64,000 nucleotides of DNA from Hofstenia miamia (taxonomy: Eukaryota; Xenacoelomorpha; Acoela). The position numbers and the translations under genes are program-made. The DNA is taken from positions 12,002 through 76,001 of the forward strand of contig SCFE01000087.1 of NCBI GenBank assembly GCA_004352715.1. The letters are read 5' to 3'. The notes below the pieces were generated by a model. That model saw nothing but the letters and a program-made list of their open reading frames with translations. It ran no database searches and was not told where the DNA came from. Of the stretch, positions 37,742 to 51,686 are shown in pieces; position 1 is the stretch's first letter, and the number at the start of each line of letters is the position of its first letter.

Positions 37742-38545
37742 TGAAACATATGAGCTGGCTGAAGTAACACTCAGGGTACCCCAGGGAACAATTCTCAGGC
37801 CTATGCTTTTTAACATTGTGTATGATGATCTTCAAATTGACACCAGCCTTGGGATGTTAGTTAAGTTTCCTGACGATATATCCGGATGTTTCCCTGGTAG
37901 AAATTGCAAAGATTTGGCAGAAGCTGGGTTGAATGCAATATCTGAATGGTGCAGTGAGAACAATTTTCTATTGAACAAAAGTAAGTCTCAAGAACTTATT
38001 ATTCCACTTTGAGCAGGATACCAATTTCCCTCATCTCTAAACAACATCAAATGCATGGACAGACTTATTTTGCTTGGAATTACTATTGACAAGGGGCTAT
38101 CATTCAATGACCATGTTAAATCCCTGACAAAGAGATTAGTTCGTACATTTTATCTGATCAAGAAACTTCATTTAGTGTCCATCTCTGTGGACAATGCCAG
38201 AAATCTCTACAAGTCTTTGTTTCTTTCTCAATTGAATTATGGTATTACTGTTTGGGGAGGCTCATCTAACCTCAGCCTCTTAGATAAAGTCCATAAGAAA
38301 TTTGTCACGGCCTGAATTATTCCTTGCATTTCTTGAACTGTATCTGAAATGGTAGATGATGCTGATAGAAAACTCTATGGTAAGATATCATCCAATAGCA
38401 GGCACTCACTTGTTGACATGATTCCCCAAAGAGAGGATTATGCCATTGCCTGTTTGAGGGAAAGGTTACCTGCTTCCAATGTACACTCATCAAAGAAATT
38501 CCTAAGGACATTTCCAGACAGATTCTTGCACGCCTTTTAGTAGTT
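37742..38545 (+). pseudogene. LINE reverse transcriptase remnant
   Basis: Readable pieces give VPQGTILRPMLFN (RT motif with Q-G), then FPDDI where the active site normally reads Y-A-D-D. They continue with LNAISEWCSENNFLLN and LLGITIDKGLSFNDHV, then YKSLFLSQLNYGITVWG, the thumb region of CR1/Jockey-like APE-type LINEs. The end reads FLRTFPDRFLHAF. Stops lie after LIIPL and FVTA. A short TCATTG-type repeat follows near 38620, as at the 3' ends of some LINEs. It is 5' truncated and inactive. Confidence 0.85.
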
Positions 38546-38884
38546 ATTAGTAGCCTATAATCTTTTTGTTTGTGTATATGAGATATGTTAGATGTATTTC
38601 TGATATATAAATATAATTCATTGTCATTGTCATAAAGATAGGGTAAATTACACTTTTCTCCTTGTCTCGCAAAAACTCGCATTTCTTGGATATTAGAATT
38701 ACAAAAAATATGTAACAGCAGCAACATATAGCTACAGCTATACCTTCATCATCATAAAATCTAGAGACTTTAGTATGTCCTATGATTCAAGTAATGGGAA
38801 GGTTGCTAGGTAATGATGTTGTTAATTTCTATTGGTTAGAGCAATTTCTCTCCTTATCACTCAGTAGGCTATACTGAGGGTTTT

Positions 38885-39232
38885 TGAGTACTTGGAATGT
38901 TAAGAACTCAAACTTGAATAAGCTCGCAAAACTTGATCAGAAAAACTCAGAGAAGAAATCATCAAAACTAAAACTCAAACTTGTTTGAAAATCCACTCAA
39001 AAATACCATAAAAATTAAATTTTTTTAAATATCAATTTTCTTATCAAACAAAAAAACTATTGTTTAGCTTAGAATTATTGTAAAATAAACGTTTTTTACT
39101 CTAAAAAAATTCAGAATTAGAGAAAAACTCAATTGAACTCAGAATTTCATTTAAAAAATTACTCAAACACAAACTTGAAACATAAAAACTCGAACTTGGC
39201 CCAAGTAACTCGAACTTGACTTGAAAGCCCTG
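38885..39232. repeat. Dispersed repeat with CAAGTTCAAGTT motifs, copy 2 (inverted)
   Basis: This is the inverted complement of the element at 28835-29125 over about 300 bp. It carries more CpG than copy 1 (for example CTCGAACTTG), so copy 1 appears to have decayed. From 39233 to 41064 no gene or element was recognised. Confidence 0.65.
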
Positions 39233-41064
39233 GGCCATATTAAAGATTTTCAAGGGCCATCTGTCAGGATAGAGATTTTTCAGAGAAAAATATTTCATCT
39301 AATGAAAACATTGGCTGCTCAAAGTTTAATTTTCAAATCAAATCTGTGTTGATTTGAAAACAACAAACTTTTTTTCTTAAAGTAATTGTATTACTTGTGC
39401 AAAATTAGCAAAAAAATTATTGTAATAAAAAAATAAAATATATTCATTGCAATAGAAACAGATGTTTCATCTTAACCTACATATATATCATTTGATATCT
39501 TTTGTGAAATGATTGGTGATCATTCAAAATGCAATATTTGTAAAGAAATCTAATCATATGTTAAGGCATAAATTGCTCCAAACAATGCACAAATAACCAA
39601 TCATATTATTTTAAGCTCAATTGATCATCTGTAGAACAACAATGTATTTACCATTAGATATTTACATATAAGAAAGGATCTTAAAATGCAAAGAAAGTAT
39701 AATACTACCCCTCTGAAGCATACAATGATAAAATTAACAATATAAATGTATTATGTCATGCATAGGATGTCACAAAACTCTGAGGCAAGTTTTAAAGATC
39801 CCTCATTCTGAGTACTTGAAAACCCTACAACCTGGATAACAATTTTGGTTATTTTTATGTTGTTTATGGTTGTTTCATACTTTTGGTTGTTGCAGCAACC
39901 ATTAACATCATAATAACAACCATTAATACTAATTTGAGCAACTAAAAGTGTGATCATTTAAGATTCAAGCAGATGCTTGCAAATAGAACTCACTTCATTA
40001 TTTTGATTACTAGATCATTTTTATATAAAGAATGGAATTGCAAAAAGCTTTTTTGAAATATTAAATTTGTGAAAAATTATAATATACTTGGTAATCAAAT
40101 TTTCAAAATAATTTATTCATGAATATTTGGACACCTTCAAATTATCTATCATATAAAAAAGTTGCATTTGAGCAGAAGAGATTCTTTATGATTTAAAAAA
40201 GTATTATTTCAAAATTATACTTAACTTTAAAAGTTTAAATTTTTGTTAAATTTGGCAGATTTTTGTGCTTATTGTTATCATTAAAATCAAGAAATTCATT
40301 CAAAATTTCAGCAAATGTTGTATTTAATTTATTTATTTTATTACTGTTCTGCCCTTTGTTGGGCATGTGTTAGCTTAAACAGCCATGTTTGAACTGATTA
40401 TCAACATAAACCATAAAAAACAACTAAAAAAACAACGTTGTTTAGACCAAAATTTGTTATCTGGGAAGTTTAAAATCAATACTCCAAATCACATAATGAA
40501 GATCACATCATTGAAGAGATTACATTACATTAATAATTAATTTATTTTTATGAAATTTTTTTAAACATTGCACTCTGAAGGTTCAAATTCTGCATACACA
40601 CTTACTTACATTGCCTTAGCAATATCATTAATACTTTATTTATTTGACTAAATATGAGAGATTAAATGTGATTTAACAATTCCATTAAATAATATTGAAT
40701 TTTTCATCTTTCCCACAAATAGCTCTCACTGTGAATTGTCAAGAACTTTTATGACAGAAAAATTTAATAATAATAATTTTCACATTCTCATATGCAAGTT
40801 GACCAATGCTTTAAGTTACAGTAGTCAAAAGAGTTTTGCTCTCACAAAGAAATGAGCAATGATTCTCGTATGGAAAATACAGAAACAAAGCAAATCTAGT
40901 AATAAGATTAAATAATTTTTTATTGCTAAATATAATTATGGCAAATTTTCAAAAACATTTGGATTTCTTTTAATTTGACAATCTGAAATTTTGCTAAATA
41001 GACAAGCAAATTCTAGTTAACTGACAGTTTACGGAGCCAATTTTCATTTCAAGTACCAATCAGT

Positions 41065-41127
41065 ATGAATCGTATGTTCGGAAAAGGCAATAAAGCCCAA
41101 CCAAATATTAATGATGCAATTTCTAAT
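41065..41127 (+). CDS. CHMP5: CHMP5 exon 1
   Basis: Residues 1-21, [12 protein letters not shown] and on. The first ATG of the family's conserved MNR-FGK start is used. It ends at a codon boundary before GTAATT. No TATA box is obvious upstream. Confidence 0.93.
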
Positions 41128-44100
41128 GTAATTTTCTTTTTATTGTATGTTTTTCATGAATTCGAGGAAGCTACTTCTCATTTAATGGATTTGTAATTTT
41201 AGTTATTCGTTCTAGAGGGTGCTACTGAGTAGATTTGGTTCTTTAAAATTGTTAAATATTTTTATCAAATAAAACTTGAAGTAAATGCTACTTGTATACC
41301 GCATTAGCATGTCATTACAAATACATTTACATTTTATATTTAACGGCAACTTCATTTCAAATTTTCCTGCTTTCATTCGCACACATGCTACTATCGCTGG
41401 CGAAAGTATAGATTAAGGTGCGCGTGGAAAAAATAAACATTAATTTAGGCTAAAAACGATGACAAATGCAATATAATACGTAAAAAGTTTAGAAAATAAA
41501 GGATATAGATCGCTAACTTTACATGATTAACCAAATTCGTAGGTCGCGGTATATAGGGTAAACTGGGGTAAAATGAACTATTTTCGACATTTTTTAGTCT
41601 TAAATTCTATACAAAACATTTATGTTTGTAAGAAATGGCAGTAGTTATACATTTGATATCTTAACTAATATGTGACAATCATTTGATTGCAACCAAGACC
41701 TTATTTTAGTTGTGGTAATGATTTATTTTTTTCATCTTTGCTAGTTCATTTTACCCCATTCCTGGTGTAAAGTGAACTACCATACGTAATTGCATTTTAC
41801 CTCTTAGTGACTCTACATAGGGGTAAAGTGAACTATAAAAAGTGTTTTTAAAAACAGTTACAGTTTGTATATGACGTATATACGAGTATGTAATGGAAAA
41901 TATTAACCCAAAACATGGTAATTGAGTTAACTATATCTGCTCTTCTGTTATCAAAATTGTTATTACCTTTGATACATGAAAACCTCTTTCACAAAACTAT
42001 ATAGAGAATTTAACAAAATACTATTTTTTATAAAAAAAAACAACTCTAACAAATGAATTTGGTCAATGAAAACAAAAGTTGAGAAGATAAGAAAAGTGTC
42101 CAGTAAAAACGTCACGGATTGCAATTATCACAAAAGAAATCGTCCTCGTAATCAAATCCACTGGGGATACAATCGGTACAGCACCAATTGCTGTCACAGA
42201 GATCACAAATAACCCACTTTCCTTGATTTCTTTTGGTATCGTTTCTCCAATCCTTCTGACAACTGTAGCAAAAGTATTCAGACGATGCTTCAGAGTTGTT
42301 TCTGACTTTTTTCTTTGCTTTGGGAGGATTATTTCCTTCTGCAGACAATCTTCTGATCGCTTCCTCTTCTTCTGTAAGACATTCACCACCATATCTTCTT
42401 TTCACTGGTTTCGTAGGTTTTTTAGAGGCTCGAACTTCCGAATGGTGATTCTTCAACTGATTTAGAACCTACTCTTTCTGTACATTTTCCGCCGGCGAAT
42501 TGGATGATTGATAACGGTTGACTGAAGCAGAAGGCAGTTGTAATCCTGTAGTAGAAGGCATTTGGCTTCCCGATGTGTAGGGTGGATCTGCCTCTTGAAC
42601 AGTAATGTTCTCGACGGATTTAACAGAAGCGTCTGTGTTCTCTCGACTTTCCAACGATCGCTCAAATACTTCAGCTGGTTTCAGCTTGTCAGTCGCAACA
42701 GCACTAGGGTCAAAAGGGAAAATACCTGTTTTTGCGAAGGACGACGTTACATGTGCACGCTTGAACGACGCCTTGTACAGTCGATTGAGAAGAGCTGGAA
42801 AAGCACTTTTGTTGACAGCTTTCAATCGAGATTCGCCGTAGTAGTCTTTTAAGATTTGACGCCATGTTGATTTGGCTTGCTTGAAAACGCCAACGTCAAG
42901 CGGCTGCAAAAGGTGAGAACAATGCGCCGGCAAGCACAGAATGACAATCGAATTGTCCAATGCCTCATGGACTGTTTCCATTGAGATATGACTCATATGC
43001 CCATCAAAAATGAGCAGAACTGGTTTGGGCGTATCTTTCAGCCACAACACCAAATGTCTGAAATAATCTGTGAAAATCCAAGTCTCCATCCATCCGTTAT
43101 TACTGACAGAGTACACTGCACCTTTCGGTCCATTACTCATCCATTCTTTGTATAAGTTTTTGGCTTTATAGACGACGAATGGAGGATAGTTCCTGCAGCT
43201 GATACAGTTGATAACACTGTGTACTGTTCTTTTCCAGAGCTTGGTATCACCGATACAGGTGATATTCAGACTACCATTTAAATTTCTGAAAGTCAAATCA
43301 CAAGACAAAAATGCATTACTTTTAGAAACAATTGCAAAATTATTAGGAAATGTAAATTAACAAAATAGCATATATAATGTTTTATATAGCAAAATGCAAC
43401 ACCCGAAAAATAGTACCTTAAAGCTGTTTTCCTCAAAATTAAAACTTTATTTTATAGGTATTAAATAAATGAAAAAAACAAAATATTAAATTTATATTTG
43501 AGGTTTATAATTTATATAATCATCAAATAGATATATTATGCATATCCTTATAATTCTCATTTTAAAATTTTAGTTCACTTTACCCCTAGTTCATTTTACC
43601 CCAGCTTACCCTATTTAAGCTCAATACCACAGAAAACTTGGAATTCATTAAATAAGTAACTATTATTAAACAAATTAATTCAATCGTAACTTTTTAAATA
43701 ATATTTTTTTCGAAATTTTTGATATGTCAGTGAACTCACCGTCAAAAACCTGTTCAAGAAAAAGTGTTTATTGTGTTCATAAACTCTCTTTTTAAAAAAT
43801 ACCTAAACTTGAGTTGATCTAGTATATTTATGTAAATCTGCATTTATACTTTATATCAAGTCCTCTTTACTCATACGACCAATAAAAGGTAGTAGAACTT
43901 GATGACCAAACATCCTTTTCTCAAATCTCAGGCACATCCTGCAACCACATCTGCTTTTTCCTATCCCTTTCTTGATTTCTTGTGACAAAAATTGACCTAA
44001 GCGCAAAACATAAGATCTTCACCAAAAATTCGACGAATTAAAAAATCGCACACCTCCAACTTCCTGGCAATCGATCTCGTTGATTTCAATGATTTTTTTG

Positions 44101-44264
44101 CAGTTTCTTCACTATGGGCAGCACTGCGTCAACTGTAATGCTGTCAAGCAGAGGGATTGGCAGTTGAACAAGTTCCAGCGTTCATTTCCTTCTCATATTT
44201 TTTATTGGTGTTGTAAATAGTTCTCAATGGAATGTCTTTGACAATTTGGCAATTTAACCAATGC

Positions 44265-44314
<50 letters not shown>

Positions 44315-45346
44315 GCTAAATGTTTTTTAAAAACTTCATCATGCAGGGTAGTATCTCTTTATATTACCAATCCCTATTGTAAATATATTTAAGTTCTAAT
44401 GAATATTGTGGGAGCAATGGCCAAAAAATAGGTATTTTGGGAAAAAAGTGCGGTTCCCACTAAAATGGTACACAATATATTTGGAAATTTCACCTAAGTA
44501 AGGACTTGATTTAAATTAAAAATTTGTAGATTTGCATAAATGTACTTTTATATCTTGTAATTTGTTTAATAATAGATAATAATTTTTATGAATTCCCAGT
44601 TTTCTGTAGTGTTGTTCTTAAATGTATGCGACGTGCTATCGCGTGTTACCGCATGCTACGAATTGTATGTTATTGCATTTCTCCTCGTTTTTCGCCCTAT
44701 ATTTGAATTTATTTTGTCCTCGTGCATCCTATTCTATGGCTTCGTCATTTTTATTATTCAGCTAAAACAGGAGTTTTTGCGCTAAGTATCAATTGAATGC
44801 AAACATCATGTAGGTTGATAACCATGGCATTTCGTGAATTGTACATAGTGGTTTTAACTATCTTTCATGTGATCATTCGTTTTCTTCAAAACTCGCTGAA
44901 AGTTACGTTTTGTCAAGCAAAGGCTAGAAAGTAAGAAGTGTGTATTTGCCCGTTCGTTTCGTTAGGGTAACCGCAAAATAATGAGTTTCAGAATCTTTTT
45001 CTCAACCTTTTCCTCCACTTGCTTTACCGGTAACTGAATACTTCATATAATACTTTATATAAAATTTTCCTCACGACAACGAAAAAGTCCTAATCCACAC
45101 GTAGAAATGATAAAGGGCTTGCGCTTGAATCACTAGAACCATTTCCAAAAATCGCCTTCGTAGGACTAGAATAATGCAGAGTAACGTAGTTCTTTATGAG
45201 ATCCATTCTCGAAGAAAGGGGATTCAATTTCTAAGACTTGTAATTGTCAATATGCTTTGAGGTTTCTGTGATTAGCTGAGTGTTCATTGTGATTTGTAGT
45301 TTCCCACCAAATGTAAGATTTTTGAATTTTCCATAGCAAAAGCGGG

Positions 45347-45380
<34 letters not shown>

Positions 45381-46119
45381 CTGCGTTCAATAAGTCTTGC
45401 AAGTGATCTCATGATTTCCTACTCCGTTAATGCACAATATTACTTTTCCACTCAAAGATGACCTATAACATGGATGTTTGAATTCCGAAAAAAAATCAAT
45501 TCAGTTCCAAATGTGTTGTCTAGGAGCAAAAAGAGTGAGCAGTTATCAAGTGCCTTCAACGAATTTATTTATTAAATGGAAAATTAAGAATTGAGCACGG
45601 TGTCATACTTCAAACGAGACCACAGCTTTCTTTCAAAGGAGAAAAGTGGAACTTGTTCCTCCATCGCCATATTCACCTGATCTCAACATGTGCGATCGCT
45701 TCATCAATCACAAGTTAAAAGAACACTAGCGTCAACTTGACCTCAACTCACCTGAAGAAGTGACGAGTGCCGCGTTGGATTACTTGCGGAGCATGACCGA
45801 ATGTGTCCTGAAACTCATCGCGTGTGTGAGTTGATTGGCGATTACGTCACTGATTAGAACTTTTTTCCTTGTTCTATTGATCAATAAAGATGCTTTTTCA
45901 TTTCTGGAAATTCATTTTTTCTTTAATAAATAAATTCGTTGCAGGCGCTTGATAACTGCTCACTCTGTTTGCTCCTAGACAACACATTTGGAACTAAATT
46001 GAAATTTTTTTTCGGAATTCAAACATCCATTTTATAGGTCATCTTCGAGTGGAGAACTAATATTGTGCATTAACGAGGTAGGAAATCATGAGATCACTTG
46101 CAAGGCTTATTGAACGCAG

Positions 46120-46151
<32 letters not shown>

Positions 46152-46232
46152 NNNNNNNNNNNNNNNNNNNNNNNNNNNNNNNNNNNNNNNNNNNNNNNNN
46201 NNNNNNNNNNNNNNNNNNNNNNNNNNNNNNNN

Positions 46233-46278
<46 letters not shown>

Positions 46279-49200
46279 CGTTGTCTTTAACGCAAATGTG
46301 AAGAATACAGCAATTCGGTAATGGTGTTATATAATTTCTTTCAATATTGAGTAAACAGTAAGATTTATTTAATGGTCGCTCGATTTTTATAATCTATTTT
46401 GGTTAAACCTGTTATTTTTTGAAGCAGTTTAGATTTTTAAGTTATCTCAAAATCCTCCATTATAATTAATAGCCAGGTTTGTATATTGAATACAGCTTGT
46501 TTTAAATGGCGTGTTGTTGACAAATATCGAACTTTTTTTAAAATCTATTATAGAGCAATTTATTTACGTTTAATTAACTCTTAGTAATACTCAGCAACTT
46601 TTTGTTAGCTGATGTTGGTTATTTTTTATTAAAAAATATCGATAGAATCTATTTCGTCAGTTTTAATTAGTCTTCCTTGCATTGCATTGATGATTTATTT
46701 GTAATTGATGATTACTGGGAATTGCATGCTCTTGTCGTGTGATTGCATTGTGCTCATATAGAACATAAAACCTTATAGCTATCTTAAATCTATCTACCAG
46801 GGACACCTAGTGATTGTGATAACCAAAACTTAATATGGTATACTTCTTGTATGCAAATAGGTCTACTAAGGGGTGTATTTCCTATAATCCAACTATTGAC
46901 TTAGTAGAATATATAATAGATAAATGCAAACATGAATTATTATTTAAAGCTGACCCGATTTCTGCTTTGAAAGTATTGAATATTTAACAGCTGCTATATT
47001 TAGGTTGATAGCCGTGCGGATTCGGTTGATAAAAAAATTGCAAAACTTGATGCAGAACTTATGAAGTATAAAACTCAAATGTCGAAAATGCGTGAAGGGC
47101 CTGCAAAAGTAATTGTTTTTTGTATATGATATGAGTAATATTTTAATGTTTAGAATTCTATCAAGCAAAAGGCCATTCGTATCCTAAAGCAAAAAAAGCA
47201 GTAAGTCATGTTGTTTATCAGATTTCATGTGTACTGTGAAATTGTTATTATACCTGGAATGTCTGTAGAAACGTCCAAAAAGAATGGGAATTGGTAATGG
47301 AATTTCTACTATCACAGCATTTGAAAGCGGCATTTTATTGAGCTCAGCATTGATTATAACAATAGTGTTAATTACGCAAATGACCAATATACAAGACAGA
47401 TAGTATAAATGAAAGAAATTAAAACTAAACATTTAAATATCTAAACGGCAAAATCTGAACAATATTTTGCATTTAAGGTGAACCACTAGCTTGTTTCATT
47501 TCAACATCCTTATGAATGATGATGAACTATTATATGATGATGAACTATTATAATTCATTCGACATTATTAGTGGAGTAATATAAGAAAAAAAACAAAACA
47601 TTAATAAGGAGAAAGATTATCAGACGGTGGTACATAAAAGTTTTCGCAAAATATAGTCTGTGCAGCTTGTGTATTTATCTGATGACTTGTGTGAAGATAA
47701 TAGATGAATTTATGAACGTTAATTCCTTTAACAATTGATGATGAGGAACCATTCTAATTTTTGTCAATTGTTTGACTTATTATATTTTGGTATTTATACA
47801 GTATAAGGGATGTATAATCACTTACATAAATTAATAACCCATATATTCTCTTAGAAAGAACTAAGTTTTGAAAATCAGTATGATTTTCCAGATCATTAAA
47901 CCACTACGTTTGAGGTCTTTGATGTAATACAATATTACAACTTATAAAAATTGAAGAGGAAAAACTTTCAGATCAGAAGTGTTTTCTTTCCTATAAATAT
48001 TTCGAGTTTTAATGAAATGCTTTAGTATTGGAATAATCTATCTTTTTTTGAATTAATTACTGTAAAGTAAGTAGGTGATCTGAAGTAGACATATTGTTCT
48101 ATAAGGATCAACAGCTCTAGATATACTGGGTTTCAGAATAAGTTTATGAACAACTCTTTCGAGCGGACGATATATTAAAGATATAACAGAAATACCTCTT
48201 GTATTGTCAGATGATCACCTTTACTTAGGATGTAAATGTAAATCCTCGATTTTGAAATATTCCACTTTTTATTGAAATGTTCCATGTGAGAATATAAATA
48301 GGAGCAAATTTATCATACCAAGTATTATAAATCCAAAATGTAATATGAATAGGTCCAGGAGATTTCTTAAAAGTTCTACTGAATCATTTAAACAGTGGAT
48401 GATGTCTTATAATCTTCTTACACACTGACTGTAACTGACATTTTGACAACTTTTTCGATATTGTTATTTTGCTGTTTCTTCCAACAGTTCCCTATTCTTA
48501 TTTTCATATAATTGCAATCCTAACACGATAGCTTCATTCAGCTTTGTGGGTTGTGTAGTGGGCAACCCAAGTCAATCGAGAGCTGAAATTGTGTTTTTCC
48601 AACCAACACCTTCTTGTGCGATAATATCATCTACATATTGATTAACAGCTTCTATTAAATTTCTAGTAATTGCCTCATTTTATCCTGATTACTGACAATT
48701 TATTCAATTCTAGATTATCTAAATCTAGAGTGGTTTCTTTAATGAATAATGGGTATTAAATGCACAATTGATTGAATTTTTCCATGTGACTCAAAATCAT
48801 GTCCTTGTGACTACCCATTTGCAATCTACCTCTCTATTTCAATTGAATATTTTCCATTTTGACCTGTCGTTATCTTTTTGTCATAATCACCAAGACCTTG
48901 TCAAATTGGAAACATTGGAGCTTCAACAGTTTTCCACAACAATGTCAATATCAATTTTCTCCTTCCATCAATAGATTGCACCTCAAAGCCATTTGAACGC
49001 AGGCAAATATAATTTCCTTTCGTAGTTATTACTACATTTTTGAAAACTAATTTTGCTACACACGATATGAATTATAAATTGTTGGCCTGTTACTTGATGC
49101 CCAACATTTACTTTTTGATTCCTTAATTGAATAAATTCGCGATTACCCATTTGTACATGAATACACCTGTTAAATTTTACTTTCAAATCATTAAATCTAT

Positions 49201-51655
49201 CACATATTTTTTAATCCTGGTGTTGTATTCTAATGTTTTAATGCCTACAAAATATCAAAATGTTCCAAAGTTTACCACAACTTGTAATGCATCTCGTATC
49301 GTTTCGCATTTTACTTCCATCAATAGACAACATTGATTTGAACTACATTTGTGCACATTCAGATTAATTAACAAGAGCAAACATGACGCAAGTAACATAA
49401 ACAATTCAATTTCATTTTAATGAATGTTTAGAGCAAACATATTTTCCAGTAATGTAACGACTTTTGGTTTGGGTAAATGGCATTTGTAAATCCGTTGCCC
49501 ATTGATTTTTTAAGAGTGATAATTTGGATCAAATGAATTTGTCATATCCATGTTTCTCTGATCTCTGGTTTATTCAATGAGAATATCGACGGCCATACAT
49601 TCAAAAATTGGCTGATTATACATTGATTTCGCTGAAAACAAACACAGACATACATTAAAGCGAAAAATAAAGGAATTATATAATGAAGGTGTGCTCAAAA
49701 TCGAGTCCCTGTGAGTCGAATCGCAAACAAATTGTTTTAATTATTTGAACTGTAATGATCAAACTGTCATTTTGCATAATGCATATGTGAACGAATGGCA
49801 TTTAATTGCTGATTTATATTGCTTCAATGGGAGAATTTATTTTCGGATTAGTATCACGTTAAACAGTAAAAGTATTTCCATTATTTCTGCAAATATATAT
49901 TTGATTACTTTGAAAATAAAAATTATATTCCTTTGTAAGTTTTTTGCGATGTTTCGGTATCGTTGTCGAAATTCTAATGTCGTTTTTGCTAATTTGAGAA
50001 GCGCATAAATATTTGAGGCACAAATTACAATAAATTTTAAATGAAGGTATTTATTTTCCAACACTTTCTAAACATGATTGTTTATTTGTATTGTTTCATC
50101 ATTATGTCAGAATTAAGTGTTGTGTAAATGTTATGTCATTAAGATTGCGTATTTTTATTTACTCTTGTATACTACTTAGGTTTTCTCTTTAAATTTTATT
50201 ATGTAGTGTATGAATAATGTGTACAGGTTTTAATAAGCTGTTTTTGGACTTTGCTATTATTTTTGTTCACTTCAATTTATTAATGTACAATGCACATCAA
50301 AATTCTTATCTTCCTTTAGGTACCCAGTTCAATATAATCATCAACATGATTTTTCTCCTTTTAATATAAGATATTTTCGCCCAAAGGTCTCACCACTCAT
50401 ATTACGAAATTACGTGAAAAATATTTAATAATGTAGTCCAGATCTGCAACCGTGCCGTGCCATCATTTTGCTTTACTTAGCCGTGACCCAAATATATGGA
50501 ATATGGAAGTGTCTAAAACTCACAATTATTTTTTGGTACAATTTTCTATTCAAGATATATTAAATGCTAGTTCATGTTCAATAATACAAATGATTCTTAG
50601 AAATAGATTTGCATAGAAATTGCATTGCGGAATTTTTAAAATGCAACAACATTCGTTTTTTTGTTATGCCATATAATTCCTGTTTGACTTTTTGCAGAAC
50701 TTTAAGTCATTACCGATGTATTAGATATTTTGATTTGTGATTTTGGTCGAACTGTCGTGAGGCATATTTAGTACATCACGAATAATTTTCTGCGTGTAAT
50801 TTAATGTTTTTAAATGTATAGTTTATGTTCTAAAAATTGCGTTACATGTATTTTTCTATGCAGTAAGCGTTTTTTAATATATTAGTTACCAGGCTTATCC
50901 AGTGGGGTGGGGATCGTGGACATAGGTGGGGCATGTATTTCAACTTTAAATTCTATTATGCCATAAATTTATTCCAGAATGTGATGCTAGCACTGCAAGA
51001 CAGTAGCCTTTGTTCTTTCGAGGTTTGTCAGGAACAAACTTTGGTTGTACGGTGGTTCGAAGTTATGTCTTACAGCACTTATTTTACTGGAATTGATCTC
51101 CCATCTAAAATTGATTCGCTTACTGAATTTTCAACTGACCAAATCTAAATTTAAGGCATTGGCTTAAAAATTGGACGGACTTTGCCAAAACAATCAAATC
51201 AACAGTGTATAATTTTATAATCGATATCGGCATACCATACCAAATTGAAAGCAGCCGTCTCAAAAACTGAAACACTGAAAAGGACACAGCAGCTTGCAGT
51301 TCAATACACAAGTCATCCTTTGACGTTATGTTTTTCGAATCAGCTCAAGCCAAAGTTGCTAAATGTGATAGCGTCACTGACGAAATCAACGAGTTTGGTC
51401 GGATTAAATCATCGAACCTTGATATCTTCTTATATTGGGGTAGACTTGTTCAAATCTCCGTTCTAATTAAAATTAACAAGTATGTCCTAGTAATACCAGT
51501 GTCGTCAGCAATCATTGAACGACTCTTTAGCATTGGCGGGTTAATCCTCAGTAATAAAATGAGAAAGAGGGTTCTCCACAACAAAGTTAAAAGCTGTTTG
51601 TATTTAAGGTATTTCCTAAAATACCGAAAAATTATTAGCAACTTAGTAAACGACG

Positions 51656-51686
<31 letters not shown>

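Noticed and set aside
41808-41818. GTGACTCTACA, identical to a family-1 LTR end, inside the pogo element
   Set aside because: Only 11 bp match, with no other LTR sequence beside it; chance is sufficient.
42562-42852. Plus-strand ORFs opposite the pogo transposase
   Set aside because: Shadows of the real minus-strand frame, without family motifs.
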